Assembly (NCBI RefSeq): GCF_013184745.1
Contig: NZ_JAATVU010000005.1
Span: 62,001-126,000 of the forward strand
Length of the DNA stretch: 64,000 bases
Direction of reading: 5' to 3'
From: Mangrovicoccus sp. HB161399
GTDB taxonomy: Bacteria > Pseudomonadota > Alphaproteobacteria > Rhodobacterales > Rhodobacteraceae
The translations under genes were made by a program, and so were the position numbers. This document shows, piece after piece, positions 15,910 to 25,027 of this stretch; within the stretch, counting starts at the first letter, position 1, and each line of letters opens with the position of its first letter. The notes below the pieces were generated by a model. That model made no database searches. It saw nothing but the letters and a program-made list of their open reading frames with translations, and was not told the DNA's origin.

Positions 15910-17486
15910 GCAGGCTCTCCCTCGGCGAGGGCATCGCCCCATGGGGAGAAGGTTTCCGTGGTTCCGGAATTGTAGCCGCCTTCGCGCAGCACCGCCGCCG
16001 GGCAGGCGAAGGCATAGGGAAAGGGCAGCCTTTTCGCCAGCGCGACCGGCCATTTCTCCGCCAGCCCCCGCGTCACCGGACCGTCCAGCCGCTCGTCGGC
16101 CACGACGGTCTCGCCGCCGGAGACGTCGAGCCGCGGCGCCTCGACCGCCTCCTGCAGGGTTGCGCCGGTTTCCAGCAGCTGCGCCGCGATCTGGCCGACG
16201 GCAGGCATGATCTTGCGGCCGCCCGAGGCGCCGAGCGCGAAGCGGCGCCCGCCCGTCTCTCCCAGGACCGGGCAGACATTCATCAGGCACCGCTTGCCCG
16301 GCGCCAGAGAGTTCGGCTTGCCCTGCTCGGGGTCGAACCACATGATGCCGTTGTTCAGCACGAGGCCCGTCGAGGCCGAGACCGTGCGCGAGCCGAAGAT
16401 CGACAGCAGCGTCTGGGTCATCGACACCATGTTGCCATTGCGGTCCACGACCGAGAAATGCGTGGTGCAGCCCGGCGCCTTGGCGGACTCGTGGTCGCCC
16501 ATGCCGGACAGCCTGCGCGCATAGGCATCGCGGATCGCGCCTGCGCGCGCGACATGGGCGGCGGGCGTTGCGGCCTCGGACGCCCCGTAGACGGCCTGCC
16601 ATCCGCCCATCGCATCGGCCAGAGTCGGCCCGGCGGTCAGGCCGGGAACGGCCAGGACGCGGCCCTTTCGGTAGGGGATTTCCAGCGGGTCGGCCCAGTC
16701 CGGTTCGTAGCCCGCAAGGTCCTCTGCCGTCAGGAAGCCGCCCTTTGCGGTCACGTCCTTGACCAGCGCGGCGGCAATGTCGCCGCGGTAGAAATCCTCG
16801 GCTCCGGCCTCGGCCAGCCGCTGCAGCGTCGCGGCCATGCCCGACTGGTCGAGCCGCACGTCGGCCAGCGCCGTCCAGCCGAAGATCTTCGGCCATTGGC
16901 CGTCTTCGAGGAACATCGCCGCCGCATCCGGGTCCCTTGCCAGCTCCTGCGCGGAGGAGGCGATGATCAGCGCGGCGTACCAGTCGACCTCCATGCCCTG
17001 CCTGGCATGGGCGATGGCCGGCTGCAGCAGCTCGGACCAGGGCATGCGGCCGAAGCGGCCATGCGCCGCCGCGATCCCGGCCACGGTGCCCGGCACCGCG
17101 ACCGAGCTGGCGCCGATGATGTTGCGGTCCTCCACGACCGACTCCCAGGGGAACAGGTCCGAGGCCTTGCCCGCGCCGGAGAGCGGGTAGTGCCCCACAT
17201 CGAGCGAAGCCGAAGAGCGCATGCCGTAGGTCAGCGCATGGCCCCTGCCCTCGCCTTCGCGCCAGAGCATCATCGCGCCGCCGCCCATCGGGCCGGACAT
17301 CCAGGGCTCCAGAACGCCGATGGCGAAGCTCACCGCGACCGCGGCATCGACCGCGTCGCCGCCCGCGGCCAGAACGTCGGCCCCGGCCTGCGCGGCCAGA
17401 ACGTGCTGCGCGGCGACGACGCCGCCCTCTGCCGAGACGACGCCCGGCTTGACGGTCACCTGACTGCGGGAAAACGATCCTGACAT
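15906..17486 (-). CDS. ggt: Gamma-glutamyltransferase-family Ntn hydrolase
   Basis: 526-residue Ggt-like protein. The autocatalytic cleavage site and N-terminal nucleophile are the first Thr of TTHFSVVDRNGNMVSMT (about Thr341), giving large and small subunits of usual size. Other family features are GGDAVDAAVA near residue 43, GGGAMMLW and GLVLNNGIMWFDP. No signal peptide is visible, so the enzyme is probably cytoplasmic, unlike the periplasmic Ggt of enterobacteria. It could hydrolyse gamma-glutamyl amides or act as a cephalosporin-acylase-type amidase. It sits between two amidase genes. Confidence 0.88.
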   Translation of the reverse strand: MSGSFSRSQVTVKPGVVSAEGGVVAAQHVLAAQAGADVLAAGGDAVDAAVAVSFAIGVLEPWMSGPMGGGAMMLWREGEGRGHALTYGMRSSASLDVGHYPLSGAGKASDLFPWESVVEDRNIIGASSVAVPGTVAGIAAAHGRFGRMPWSELLQPAIAHARQGMEVDWYAALIIASSAQELARDPDAAAMFLEDGQWPKIFGWTALADVRLDQSGMAATLQRLAEAGAEDFYRGDIAAALVKDVTAKGGFLTAEDLAGYEPDWADPLEIPYRKGRVLAVPGLTAGPTLADAMGGWQAVYGASEAATPAAHVARAGAIRDAYARRLSGMGDHESAKAPGCTTHFSVVDRNGNMVSMTQTLLSIFGSRTVSASTGLVLNNGIMWFDPEQGKPNSLAPGKRCLMNVCPVLGETGGRRFALGASGGRKIMPAVGQIAAQLLETGATLQEAVEAPRLDVSGGETVVADERLDGPVTRGLAEKWPVALAKRLPFPYAFACPAAVLREGGYNSGTTETFSPWGDALAEGEPA

Positions 17487-17490
17487 GGTC

Positions 17491-18912
17491 TCAGCCTCCG
17501 AATTTCATGGGGAAGGGACGCAGCGCGCCGCGCATCTCTTCATAGGCCTTCGCCATCCGCAGCGCGCCCATGTCGTCGAAGCGGTGCGCGGCGATCTGCA
17601 GGCCGAGCGGCACGCCGTTCGAGTCGTAGCCGCAGGGCAGCGACGAGACCGGCTGCTCGCTCATGTTGAAGGGCACGGAATAGCTGATGTGGTCCATCGC
17701 CCGCGCCGGGTCGTTGGTCGGATAGCCCCATTCGGCCGGGAAGCTGATATGCGGCGAGAGCGGCGCCAGCACGAAGTCGAAGGGCTTGGTCGCCTCGACG
17801 GTGCGGCGGCGGATCTCCACGGTGGCGGAATAGGCGTCGAACACCTCTGCCCCGGTGAAGGATGCGCCGTGCGAGGCATATTCCAGGAAGAGCGGCAGCA
17901 CCTTGGCGCGCTGCGCTTCGCTGAGCTTGGCCAGGTCCTGTGCGGCGCGGGCCAGCCAGAAATTGTCGAGACCCTTCAGCAGCTCCGGCGTCATCCAGGG
18001 ATCCAGCGGCTCGATCACGGCACCTGCTGCCTCGAAGAGCTTCGCCGCCGCCTCGACCGGGGCGACCACCTCCGGGTTCACCTCCATGCCGCAGCCGGGG
18101 TAGAGCTGCAGGCCGATCTTCACGCCCTTCAGATCCATGCCCAGATCCATCCAGTCGATCTCGGCCTGCGGCAGGTTGCGGTAGTCGCGCTCTTCCGGAT
18201 CCGGCCGCGACAGCACCGCCATCATCAGCGCCGCATCTTCGACCGTGCGGGTCATAGGCCCGGCACAGCGTCCCATGTAGGGCGGGTCGATGTTGATCCG
18301 GCCCAGCGAAGGCTTCAGCCCCATGAGCCCGCACCAGGCCGCCGGGAAGCGGACCGAGCCGCCGATGTCGGTGCCGATATGCAGCGGCCCGTAGCCCGCC
18401 GCGCCGCCCGCGCCCGCCCCGGCCGACGACCCGCCGGGGTTCATCGCCAGGTTCCAGGGGTTGCGGGTCAGCTCGTGGATGCTGGACAGCCCCGAGGACA
18501 TCGCGCCGAATTCCGGCATGGTCGTCTTGCCGAGGATCACCGCGCCGGCCTCTCGCATCCGCGCGGCGGGCGGGGCATCCTTGGCCGCCGGGATCAGCGG
18601 CGTCGCGGCGGTGCCAATCGGCGAGGGCGTGCCGACGGTGGCGATGTTCTCCTTGATCGTCGCGGGGACGCCGTCGATGCTGATCCCGTCCTTCTCAATC
18701 GGGGTGCCCGCCCGCCAGCGCGCCTCGGAGGCCCGTGCCATCTCCCGCGCGCCTTCGGGGTCGAAGATGTAGAAGGCGTGGATATGCGGCTCGCAATGCT
18801 CCACCTGGGCGATCACCGCCTCGGTCACTTCGACCGGGGACAGCGTTCCGGCACGGTAGCCGGCAACCAGCTCGGTCGCGGTCAGCCCGAAAAGGGCGGT
18901 GGTGGTGGTCAT
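17491..18912 (-). CDS. Amidase (amidase signature family)
   Basis: 473-residue second amidase-signature protein, first gene of the operon. The triad is Lys87 in VPATIKENIA, cis-Ser in NPGGSSAGAGAGG (162-163) and Ser186 in GTDIGGSVRFP. It is only distantly similar to the amidase at 14395, so the pair is not a recent duplication and probably has different substrates. Four bases separate it from the Ggt gene. Expression likely starts in the AT-rich divergent region at 18913-19163. Confidence 0.88.
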   Translation of the reverse strand: MTTTTALFGLTATELVAGYRAGTLSPVEVTEAVIAQVEHCEPHIHAFYIFDPEGAREMARASEARWRAGTPIEKDGISIDGVPATIKENIATVGTPSPIGTAATPLIPAAKDAPPAARMREAGAVILGKTTMPEFGAMSSGLSSIHELTRNPWNLAMNPGGSSAGAGAGGAAGYGPLHIGTDIGGSVRFPAAWCGLMGLKPSLGRINIDPPYMGRCAGPMTRTVEDAALMMAVLSRPDPEERDYRNLPQAEIDWMDLGMDLKGVKIGLQLYPGCGMEVNPEVVAPVEAAAKLFEAAGAVIEPLDPWMTPELLKGLDNFWLARAAQDLAKLSEAQRAKVLPLFLEYASHGASFTGAEVFDAYSATVEIRRRTVEATKPFDFVLAPLSPHISFPAEWGYPTNDPARAMDHISYSVPFNMSEQPVSSLPCGYDSNGVPLGLQIAAHRFDDMGALRMAKAYEEMRGALRPFPMKFGG

Positions 18913-18996
18913 GGCAGGGTCCTCGTCACTGTCGGAGCCGGCACGCGGAACAGTGCCGGGAAAGCGTGCCAGATCAAATTGGCGAGTCGGGCACGC

Positions 18997-19033
18997 TGTA
19001 TTGATTGTTGATACACTTTTATCATAGAATGAT
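18997..19033. promoter_or_regulatory. IclR operator and divergent promoter region
   Basis: The 251-base gap between the amidase operon and the iclR-type gene has a conspicuous AT-rich core. It contains TGTAT-N9-ATACA (18997-19015) and, a few bases on, the perfect palindrome ATCAT-AGA-ATGAT (19021-19033). TTGATT (19001-19006) and TAGAAT (19025-19030), 18 bases apart, form a plausible sigma70-type promoter for the regulator. IclR proteins usually bind such palindromes between divergent targets. Confidence 0.55.
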
Positions 19034-19163
19034 CAGACCGACCCGGTAAACGATTTGCTCAGGGCGTAAGCAGATACATTTCCAAAATTGAGCCCCATGG
19101 AGGCCCCATGATGAAATTTCAGGCAGAATGCGAACGGGCGGGCGGGCCCCGGCGGAGGCGCGG

Positions 19164-19964
19164 ATGACCGGCTATGTCCGGCGCGGACCGGCCCCGGAAC
19201 TGCCCGACGAGTCCGACCCGCTCTTCGTGCGGGCGGTCGGACGGGCCATGACCGTGCTCTCGGCCTTCCACGATGCCGAGCACCCGCTGAGCCTGACAGA
19301 GATCGCGCGCTCCGCGGATCTCGACCGCTCCACCACGCAACGGCTGGTCCATACGCTGCGCAAGCTGGGCTACATTTCGCGCGACCGGCATGACCGGGGC
19401 TTCGTTCCGGGGCGGCGGATCTACGACCACATCTTCGACGCGATGCGGCTCGATCCGCTGGTGCAGCGCGCGGTCCCCTACCTGCTGGATCTGCGCGGCA
19501 CCGTGACCGAGCGGGTGGATCTGTCGCTGCTCGACGACACGCGGCTGATCTATGTCTCGCGCCTGCAGCCGAAGCGCGAGGTGCCGCACGACCTGATGGT
19601 CGGGCTCTCGGTGCCGGTCTGCTCCACGTCCGGGGGCTGGGCGGTGCTGTCCCGCCTGCCCGAGGAGGAGGCCCGCGACATCATCCGCCGCTCCGAGCGG
19701 CAGAGCTACACGCCGCGCACCCTGACCTCCGAAGAGGCCATCATGGCCGAGGTGCAATTGGCGCGTGAACGCGGCTATGCCATTGCAAATGAACAGCTTC
19801 TTCCAGGAGAAATCGGCATTGCCGCGGCTGTGACGGATGCCGCGGGGCGGCCGATCGGCGGGGTGACGATAACCGCGCTCCTGTCGGACTGGACAGCGGA
19901 GGAATTCGAGCGCGCGGTCGCGCCCAAGCTGATGCAGACGGTGCGGGCGCTGAGCCGGATCTAG
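19164..19964 (+). CDS. IclR-family transcriptional regulator
   Basis: 266-residue regulator. The N-terminal winged helix reads AVGRAMTVLSAFHDAEHPLSLTEIARS, then LDRSTTQRLVHTLRKLGYI. The C-terminal effector domain begins near residue 90 and has the typical PVCSTSGGWAVLS segment and the GIAAAVTDAAGRPIGGVTI core. I chose the ATG at 19164 for its GGAGG at good spacing; an upstream in-frame ATG at 19128 would add 12 residues. It likely controls the divergent amidase-Ggt operon. Its stop overlaps the stop of the convergent M20 peptidase at the tetramer CTAG. Confidence 0.9.
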   Translation: MTGYVRRGPAPELPDESDPLFVRAVGRAMTVLSAFHDAEHPLSLTEIARSADLDRSTTQRLVHTLRKLGYISRDRHDRGFVPGRRIYDHIFDAMRLDPLVQRAVPYLLDLRGTVTERVDLSLLDDTRLIYVSRLQPKREVPHDLMVGLSVPVCSTSGGWAVLSRLPEEEARDIIRRSERQSYTPRTLTSEEAIMAEVQLARERGYAIANEQLLPGEIGIAAAVTDAAGRPIGGVTITALLSDWTAEEFERAVAPKLMQTVRALSRI

Positions 19965-21256
19965 ACCGGCTCCAGCCCGCACCATTCGGCGATGAAGAGC
20001 GCAATGGCCAGCGTGACGCGGCGCAGCGACTCGATCTCGACCCATTCGTCGATGCCGTGCAGCACGCCCGCGACGGGACCGTAGTTCAGCGCCGGGATCC
20101 CCTCGTAGAGCGCATGGACCCGCGCATCGAGATAGGCAGGCATGACATGGCTGCCCATCGGCCGGCCGGCCGCGGCCTCGTGCGCGCGGCCCAGCACCGC
20201 CTCGGCCTCGCTGCCCGGCGCCAGTTCGTAGCCCTCGGCCATGAACCCGTTCCAGATCAGTTTCGGCGGGTTTTCAGACAGGTAGGGGTCTTCAGACGCA
20301 ATCTCGCGCAGGTGCCGCTCGATCTCGGCGGCGCATTCATCCGCCTTCCAGCCCGGCAGCAGCGAAATGCGGAAATCAACTGCCGCCGCGGCCGGCACGG
20401 AGGACGCCCATTCGCCGCCCTCGATCTTGCCGACATTGAGGTTGATCGGCTTCGCCAGCCCGGCGAAAAGCGGGTTCTCGCCGCGCCTCGCGTTCCAGAT
20501 CCGCTCCATCTCGCGCATCTCTCCGATGATCCGGATGGCCGCGTCGATGGCGTTCTGGCCCTCTCCCATCTGGCTGACATGGCAGGGAATTCCGGAGAAT
20601 TCGATGCGGAACCAGATCACCCCGGTATTGGCGCGCACCAAGCTTTCGCCGGTGGGTTCGGGGATCAGCGCCGCCTCGGCGCGGTAGCCGTGCAGATGGG
20701 TCATCAGCGCGCCGTTGCCGGTGCTTTCCTCCTCGATCACCGACTCCAGGTAGAGCGTCGCGGCAGGCTGCCAGCCGCAGGCGCGCAGCGCATCGAGCGC
20801 GAAGATGGCGCAGGCCAGACCCGATTTCATGTCCCCCGCACCGCGCCCGTACATGCGCCCGCCGCGGATATCCGCCTCGTAGGGCGGGCTGGTCCACAGC
20901 GCCTCGGGACCGGCAGGAACCACGTCGACATGGCCCTGCAGGATGAGCGAACGCCCGGTCTCGGCCCGCGGACGGTGGATTCCGGTCACGACCGGCGCAT
21001 CGGAATGCTGCTCGCTCCACTTCCCGGCGCCGGGATGGGCTTCCAGCGCCGCGCGGTCCATGGCGAACCGCTCCATTGCGAGGCCGCGGCGCTCCAGCTC
21101 GGCGAAGACCAGCTCCTGCATGGCATGTTCGGAGCCGCGCTGCGACGGCTGCCGCACCAGTTCCTGCGTCAGCGCGATCTGGGCGTCGAACCCGGCATCG
21201 ACCGCAGCCGCGACGCTTTTCTGGAGGTCGGAGGGAAGGGTCTGATGCAGCGTCAT
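19961..21256 (-). CDS. M20-family metallopeptidase, ArgE/DapE type
   Basis: 431-residue zinc-dependent M20 deacylase/peptidase. Metal ligands and catalytic residues are visible as His in LQGHVDVVP, Asp in GRGAGDMKSG, the Glu pair in VIEEESTGN, and a late His in VAGVLHGIDEWV. It resembles acetylornithine deacetylases and related amino-acid deacylases that act in the cytoplasm. The ATG at 21256 begins the protein proper; an upstream in-frame start would add 12 residues. Its product type fits the neighbouring amidases and the peptide importer transcribed divergently from 21563. Confidence 0.87.
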   Translation of the reverse strand: MTLHQTLPSDLQKSVAAAVDAGFDAQIALTQELVRQPSQRGSEHAMQELVFAELERRGLAMERFAMDRAALEAHPGAGKWSEQHSDAPVVTGIHRPRAETGRSLILQGHVDVVPAGPEALWTSPPYEADIRGGRMYGRGAGDMKSGLACAIFALDALRACGWQPAATLYLESVIEEESTGNGALMTHLHGYRAEAALIPEPTGESLVRANTGVIWFRIEFSGIPCHVSQMGEGQNAIDAAIRIIGEMREMERIWNARRGENPLFAGLAKPINLNVGKIEGGEWASSVPAAAAVDFRISLLPGWKADECAAEIERHLREIASEDPYLSENPPKLIWNGFMAEGYELAPGSEAEAVLGRAHEAAAGRPMGSHVMPAYLDARVHALYEGIPALNYGPVAGVLHGIDEWVEIESLRRVTLAIALFIAEWCGLEPV

Positions 21257-21562
21257 GGCAGCGTCTCCGCAAGTCGGGAACTCGCGCGACACTGGAACCG
21301 CGCGGACGCAAAGGTCAATTCCCGGCTGCCCTGCCGCGGCGTCGCCGCGGCCTGCCGCCGGGCCGGAAACCGGCGCCGGAGCGGGTCCCCGCCGGGCCCG
21401 GCGAAGAAGTGAGCAAATTTTGGGCAGTTTGAAAAAACTTCATCCCGAAAGGGGGTTTCGCTTGGGTCCGGCCGCGCCCCGTGCCGTTCTGTCGCCACAT
21501 CCCCGACCCAGCGGGGAGCGAAAGAAAACGTCCCCGATGGGCGTCAACAGAGAGGTACGATC
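21257..21562. other. 306-base divergent intergenic region upstream of importer 2
   Basis: No gene is seen. The left part is GC-rich with overlapping GGCCGG and GCCGG-type repeats. The centre (21404-21441) is AT-rich, with imperfect symmetry: GAAGT (21406-21410) against ACTTC (21437-21441) and CAAA (21414-21417) against TTTG (21428-21431). A small hairpin CGAAA-N5-TTTCG lies at 21446-21460. This is the likely promoter and regulator-binding region of importer 2, but I cannot assign promoter boxes with confidence. GAGAGG precedes the start at 21563. Confidence 0.4.
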
Positions 21563-23149
21563 ATGACCGCCATTTGGAGTGGCCTGCGCAGCGGAATCGC
21601 CGCGGCGACCGCCCTGACGATGACCACCGTCCTGCCCGCCTTCGCCGAGACCACCATCACCGCGGTGATGCATTCCGGCCTGCGCGTGCTCGATCCGGTC
21701 ATCACCACGGCGCATATCACCCGCGACAACGCCTTCATGATCTTCGACACACTGGTCGCTCAGGATGCCGATTTCGTCGTCCAGCCCCAGATGGCGAATT
21801 TCGAGGTGTCCGAGGACGGGCTGACCTACACGTTCACGCTGCGCGACGGCCTGAAATGGCATGACGGCGGCGAAGTCACCCCGGCCGACTGCATTGCCTC
21901 GATCAAGCGCTGGATGCAGCGCGACGGCGGCGGCCAGATGATCAATGCCCGGATGGAAAGCCTGGAGGCCACCGGCGACAAGAGCTTCGCGCTGACGCTC
22001 AAGGAGCCCTTCCCCTACACGCTGGAAGCAATGGCGAAACCCTCCGGCCTCGCGCTCTTCATGATGCCGGAGCGGCTGGCGAACACCCCCGCCAACGAGC
22101 CGATCCCGGAGATGATCGGGTCCGGCCCGTTCAAGTTCGTGCAGGACGAGTTCCAGCCCGGCGTGAAGGTCGTCTACGAGAAGAACGAGGACTACGTCCC
22201 CGCCCCGGGTCCGCAGAGCTGGTTCGCCGGCGCCAAGGACGTCAAGGTCGACCGCGTCGAATGGGTGACCATGCCCGACGCGCAGACCTCGCTGAACGCG
22301 CTGATGAACGGCGAAATCGACTTCCTCGAACAGGTGCCGGTCGACCTGCTGCCGCTGCTCGAGGGCATGCCGGGCATCGAGTCCAAGGTGCTGGCGCCGC
22401 TCGGCGGGGTTTCGATCGGCCGGATGAACTTCCTCTATCCTCCCTTCGACAACCCGAAGATCCGCAAGGCCGCGGAAATGGCGCTGAGCCAGGAAGACGT
22501 GCTGACCGCACTGATCGGCAACCCGGACTACTTCAAGGTCTGTGGCGCGATCTTCGGCTGCGGCACGCCCTTCGAGTTCACCGACGGGTCGGAGAGCATC
22601 ACCTCGGGCGGCGACATCGAGGGCGCCAAGGCGCTCCTGGAAGAGGCCGGCTATGACGGCACGCCCGTCGTGCTGATGCAGCCCACCGACGTCGTCACGC
22701 TGACCGCACAGCCGATCGTTGCGGCACAGGCGCTGCGCGAGGCGGGCTTCACCGTCGACATGCAGCCGATGGACTGGCAGACCCTCGTGACCCGCCGCGC
22801 CAGCCAGGCCGCGCCGTCGGACGGCGGCTGGAACCTGTTCTTCACCAACTGGATCGTGCCGGAAGTCTCCAACCCGCTGGGCAACATCATGCTGCCGGGC
22901 CGCGGCGACGCCGCCTGGTTCGGCTGGCCGACCGACGAGGAGATCAACGGGATGCTGGACGATTTCGCAAACGCCTCGGAGCTCGGGGACCAGAAGGCGA
23001 TCGCCCAGAAGATCCAGGCGCATGTGATGGAGAACGTGAACTACATCCATCTCGGCCAGTACTTCAACCCGTCCGCCTGGAGCGACAAGCTCTCCGGCGT
23101 CGAGGAAGCGCCCTTCCCGGTCTTCTGGGGCCTCGAGAAGAACGGCTGA
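21563..23149 (+). CDS. Family 5 extracellular solute-binding protein, importer 2
   Basis: 528-residue periplasmic binding protein of the DppA/OppA family. A clear Sec signal peptide spans residues 1-28, ending VLPAFA before ETTITAVMHSGL. Family features include VAQDADFVVQPQMANFEVSEDG, WHDGGEVTPADCIASIKRW and GSGPFKFV. Two cysteines close together (VCGAIFGCGTP) could form a periplasmic disulfide. It is a different subgroup from the binding protein at 2717. The gene cluster downstream (permeases, fused ATPase, three peptidases) suggests short peptides or acylated amino acids as ligands. Confidence 0.92.
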   Translation: MTAIWSGLRSGIAAATALTMTTVLPAFAETTITAVMHSGLRVLDPVITTAHITRDNAFMIFDTLVAQDADFVVQPQMANFEVSEDGLTYTFTLRDGLKWHDGGEVTPADCIASIKRWMQRDGGGQMINARMESLEATGDKSFALTLKEPFPYTLEAMAKPSGLALFMMPERLANTPANEPIPEMIGSGPFKFVQDEFQPGVKVVYEKNEDYVPAPGPQSWFAGAKDVKVDRVEWVTMPDAQTSLNALMNGEIDFLEQVPVDLLPLLEGMPGIESKVLAPLGGVSIGRMNFLYPPFDNPKIRKAAEMALSQEDVLTALIGNPDYFKVCGAIFGCGTPFEFTDGSESITSGGDIEGAKALLEEAGYDGTPVVLMQPTDVVTLTAQPIVAAQALREAGFTVDMQPMDWQTLVTRRASQAAPSDGGWNLFFTNWIVPEVSNPLGNIMLPGRGDAAWFGWPTDEEINGMLDDFANASELGDQKAIAQKIQAHVMENVNYIHLGQYFNPSAWSDKLSGVEEAPFPVFWGLEKNG

Positions 23150-23165
23150 CCCCAGCCTGACCATT

Positions 23166-23192
23166 GCCCCGGCCGGACCGACCGGCCGGGGC
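23166..23192 (+). promoter_or_regulatory. GC hairpin after binding-protein gene 2
   Basis: Perfect 11-base stem GCCCCGGCCGG and CCGGCCGGGGC with a 5-base loop, beginning 16 bases after the binding-protein stop and ending 22 bases before the permease start. It lacks a T-tract and leaves a clean GAAGGAG ribosome-binding site downstream. Probable mRNA-stabilising element, as after the other three binding-protein genes. Confidence 0.68.
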
Positions 23193-23214
23193 CCGCCGAC
23201 CGAAGGAGCCCTGG

Positions 23215-24156
23215 ATGCCCGTCTATTTCCTCCGCCGCGTGCTTGCCGCCATTCCGGTGATGCTGGTCGTGGCCGTCTTCGTCTTCCTGCTCCTGCGGCT
23301 GACGCCGGGCGATCCCGCCGCCGTCCTCGCAGGCGACATGGCGACCCCCGAGCAGCTGGAGAAGATCCGCGACTCGCTGGGCCTGAACGACCCTCTCTAC
23401 GTCCAGTTCTTCCGCTGGATGGGCGAACTGCTGACGGGCGATTTCGGCACTTCGCTGATCTCCAACCAGCCGGTGATCGACCTCGTTGCCGACCGGATGT
23501 GGCCGACGATCTGGATCGCGCTGATCACCATCACCCTGTCGGTCATCGTCGCCGTCCCGATGGGCGTCGTCGCCGCCTGGAAGCACCGCAGCTGGATCGA
23601 CCACCTGGTGATGACCTTCTCGGTGCTCGGCTTCTCGATCCCGGTCTTCGTGATCGGCTACCTGCTGATCAAGCTCTTTGCGCTCGATCTCGGCCTGCTG
23701 CCGGTGCAGGGCTATGTCGCGCCTTCCGAGGACTTCCCGGGCTTCGCCGCCCGCGCCGTCCTGCCCGCGCTGACGCTCGCCTCGATCTACATCGCGCTGA
23801 TCGCGCGGATGACCCGGGCGAGCCTGCTTGACGTGCTGGGCGAGGACTATGTCCGCACCGCCCGCGCCAAGGGCCTGACCGAGACCCGGGTGCTGTTCCG
23901 CCACGCCCTGCGCAACGCCGCCGTCCCGGTGATGACCGTGATCGGCACCGGCTTCGCGCTGCTGATCTCCGGCGTCGTGGTGACCGAGAGCGTCTACAAC
24001 ATCCCCGGGCTGGGACGGCTGACCGTCGACAGCATCTTCGCCCGCGACTACCCCGTCATCCAGGCGCTGATCCTGCTAACCTCGGGCATCTATGTCCTGG
24101 TCAACCTGCTGATCGACCTGTCCTATTCCTTCCTCGATCCGCGGATCCGCTACTGA
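23215..24156 (+). CDS. ABC importer permease, DppB type, importer 2
   Basis: 313-residue inner-membrane permease. It begins MPVYFLRRVLAAIPVMLVV, the standard first helix of DppB/GsiC proteins, which supports the ATG at 23215 with GAAGGAG upstream. The segment LRLTPGDPAAVLAGDMATPEQL and the EAA loop LGEDYVRTARAKGLTETRVLFRHAL are canonical. It ends one base into the next start, so the two permease subunits are coupled. Confidence 0.92.
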   Translation: MPVYFLRRVLAAIPVMLVVAVFVFLLLRLTPGDPAAVLAGDMATPEQLEKIRDSLGLNDPLYVQFFRWMGELLTGDFGTSLISNQPVIDLVADRMWPTIWIALITITLSVIVAVPMGVVAAWKHRSWIDHLVMTFSVLGFSIPVFVIGYLLIKLFALDLGLLPVQGYVAPSEDFPGFAARAVLPALTLASIYIALIARMTRASLLDVLGEDYVRTARAKGLTETRVLFRHALRNAAVPVMTVIGTGFALLISGVVVTESVYNIPGLGRLTVDSIFARDYPVIQALILLTSGIYVLVNLLIDLSYSFLDPRIRY

Positions 24157-25025
24157 TGGCCGAGAAAACAATGCGTGGAGCCTTCCCCCTCTCGACCCGG
24201 GCCATTTTCGCCAAGATCGGCATTGCGCCGCTGCTGGCCGCCCTGGTGCTGACCCTGATCATCCTGGCCGCGGTCTTCGCGCCCTTCGTGGCGCCGCATG
24301 ACCCGATCTACCAGAACCCGATCATGCGGCTGAAGCCGCCCTCCGCCGACTACCTGCTCGGCACCGACAATTACGGCCGCGACCTGCTCAGCCGGGTGAT
24401 CTGGGGCGCCCGCGTCTCGCTGGTCATCGGAATCGGCGTGACCATCCTGGCGGTCGTCCTTGGTCTCGCCATCGGCCTCGTCTCCGGCTTCTTCCGGGTG
24501 GCCGACGCGATCATCATGCGGATCATGGACGGCCTGATGGCCATGCCTTCGGTGCTGCTGGCGATTGCCATCGTGTCTCTGATGGGCGCCTCGATCTGGA
24601 CGGTGATGGCCGCGATCACCATTCCCGAGATCCCTCGCGTGGTCCGGCTGGTGCGCTCCATCGTGCTCTCGGCGCGGGAGGAACCCTATGTCGAGGCGGC
24701 GATCTCGATGGGCACTTCCCTGCCCCGCGTGCTGTGGCGCCACCTGATGCCCAACACCTTCGCGCCGCTGACCGTGCAGGCCACCTATGTCTGCGCCTCG
24801 GCGATCCTCACCGAGGCGATCCTCAGCTTCCTCGGCGCCGGCGTTTCCACCGAGACGCCCACCTGGGGCAACATCATGGCCGAGGCGCGGATCTACTTCC
24901 GGCTGAAGCCCGAACTGATCTTCTGGCCGGGCCTGGCGCTGTCCATGTGCATCCTGTCGATCAACCTGCTCGGCGACTGGGCGCGCGACGTGCTCGATCC
25001 CCGCATGGGCAAGAGGGAGGCGTGA
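24156..25025 (+). CDS. ABC importer permease, DppC type, importer 2
   Basis: 289-residue permease. The N-terminal helix is followed by LGTDNYGRDLLSRVIWGAR, the conserved DppC segment, and the EAA loop EEPYVEAAISMGTSLPRVLWRHLMPN. The start ATG shares one base with the previous stop. It forms the channel with the product of the previous gene. Confidence 0.92.
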   Translation: MAEKTMRGAFPLSTRAIFAKIGIAPLLAALVLTLIILAAVFAPFVAPHDPIYQNPIMRLKPPSADYLLGTDNYGRDLLSRVIWGARVSLVIGIGVTILAVVLGLAIGLVSGFFRVADAIIMRIMDGLMAMPSVLLAIAIVSLMGASIWTVMAAITIPEIPRVVRLVRSIVLSAREEPYVEAAISMGTSLPRVLWRHLMPNTFAPLTVQATYVCASAILTEAILSFLGAGVSTETPTWGNIMAEARIYFRLKPELIFWPGLALSMCILSINLLGDWARDVLDPRMGKREA

Positions 25026-25027
25026 CC

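Noticed and set aside
14395-18912. The two amidases considered as a tandem duplication.
   Set aside because: They share only the family signature and have different lengths and C-terminal halves, and a Ggt gene separates them.
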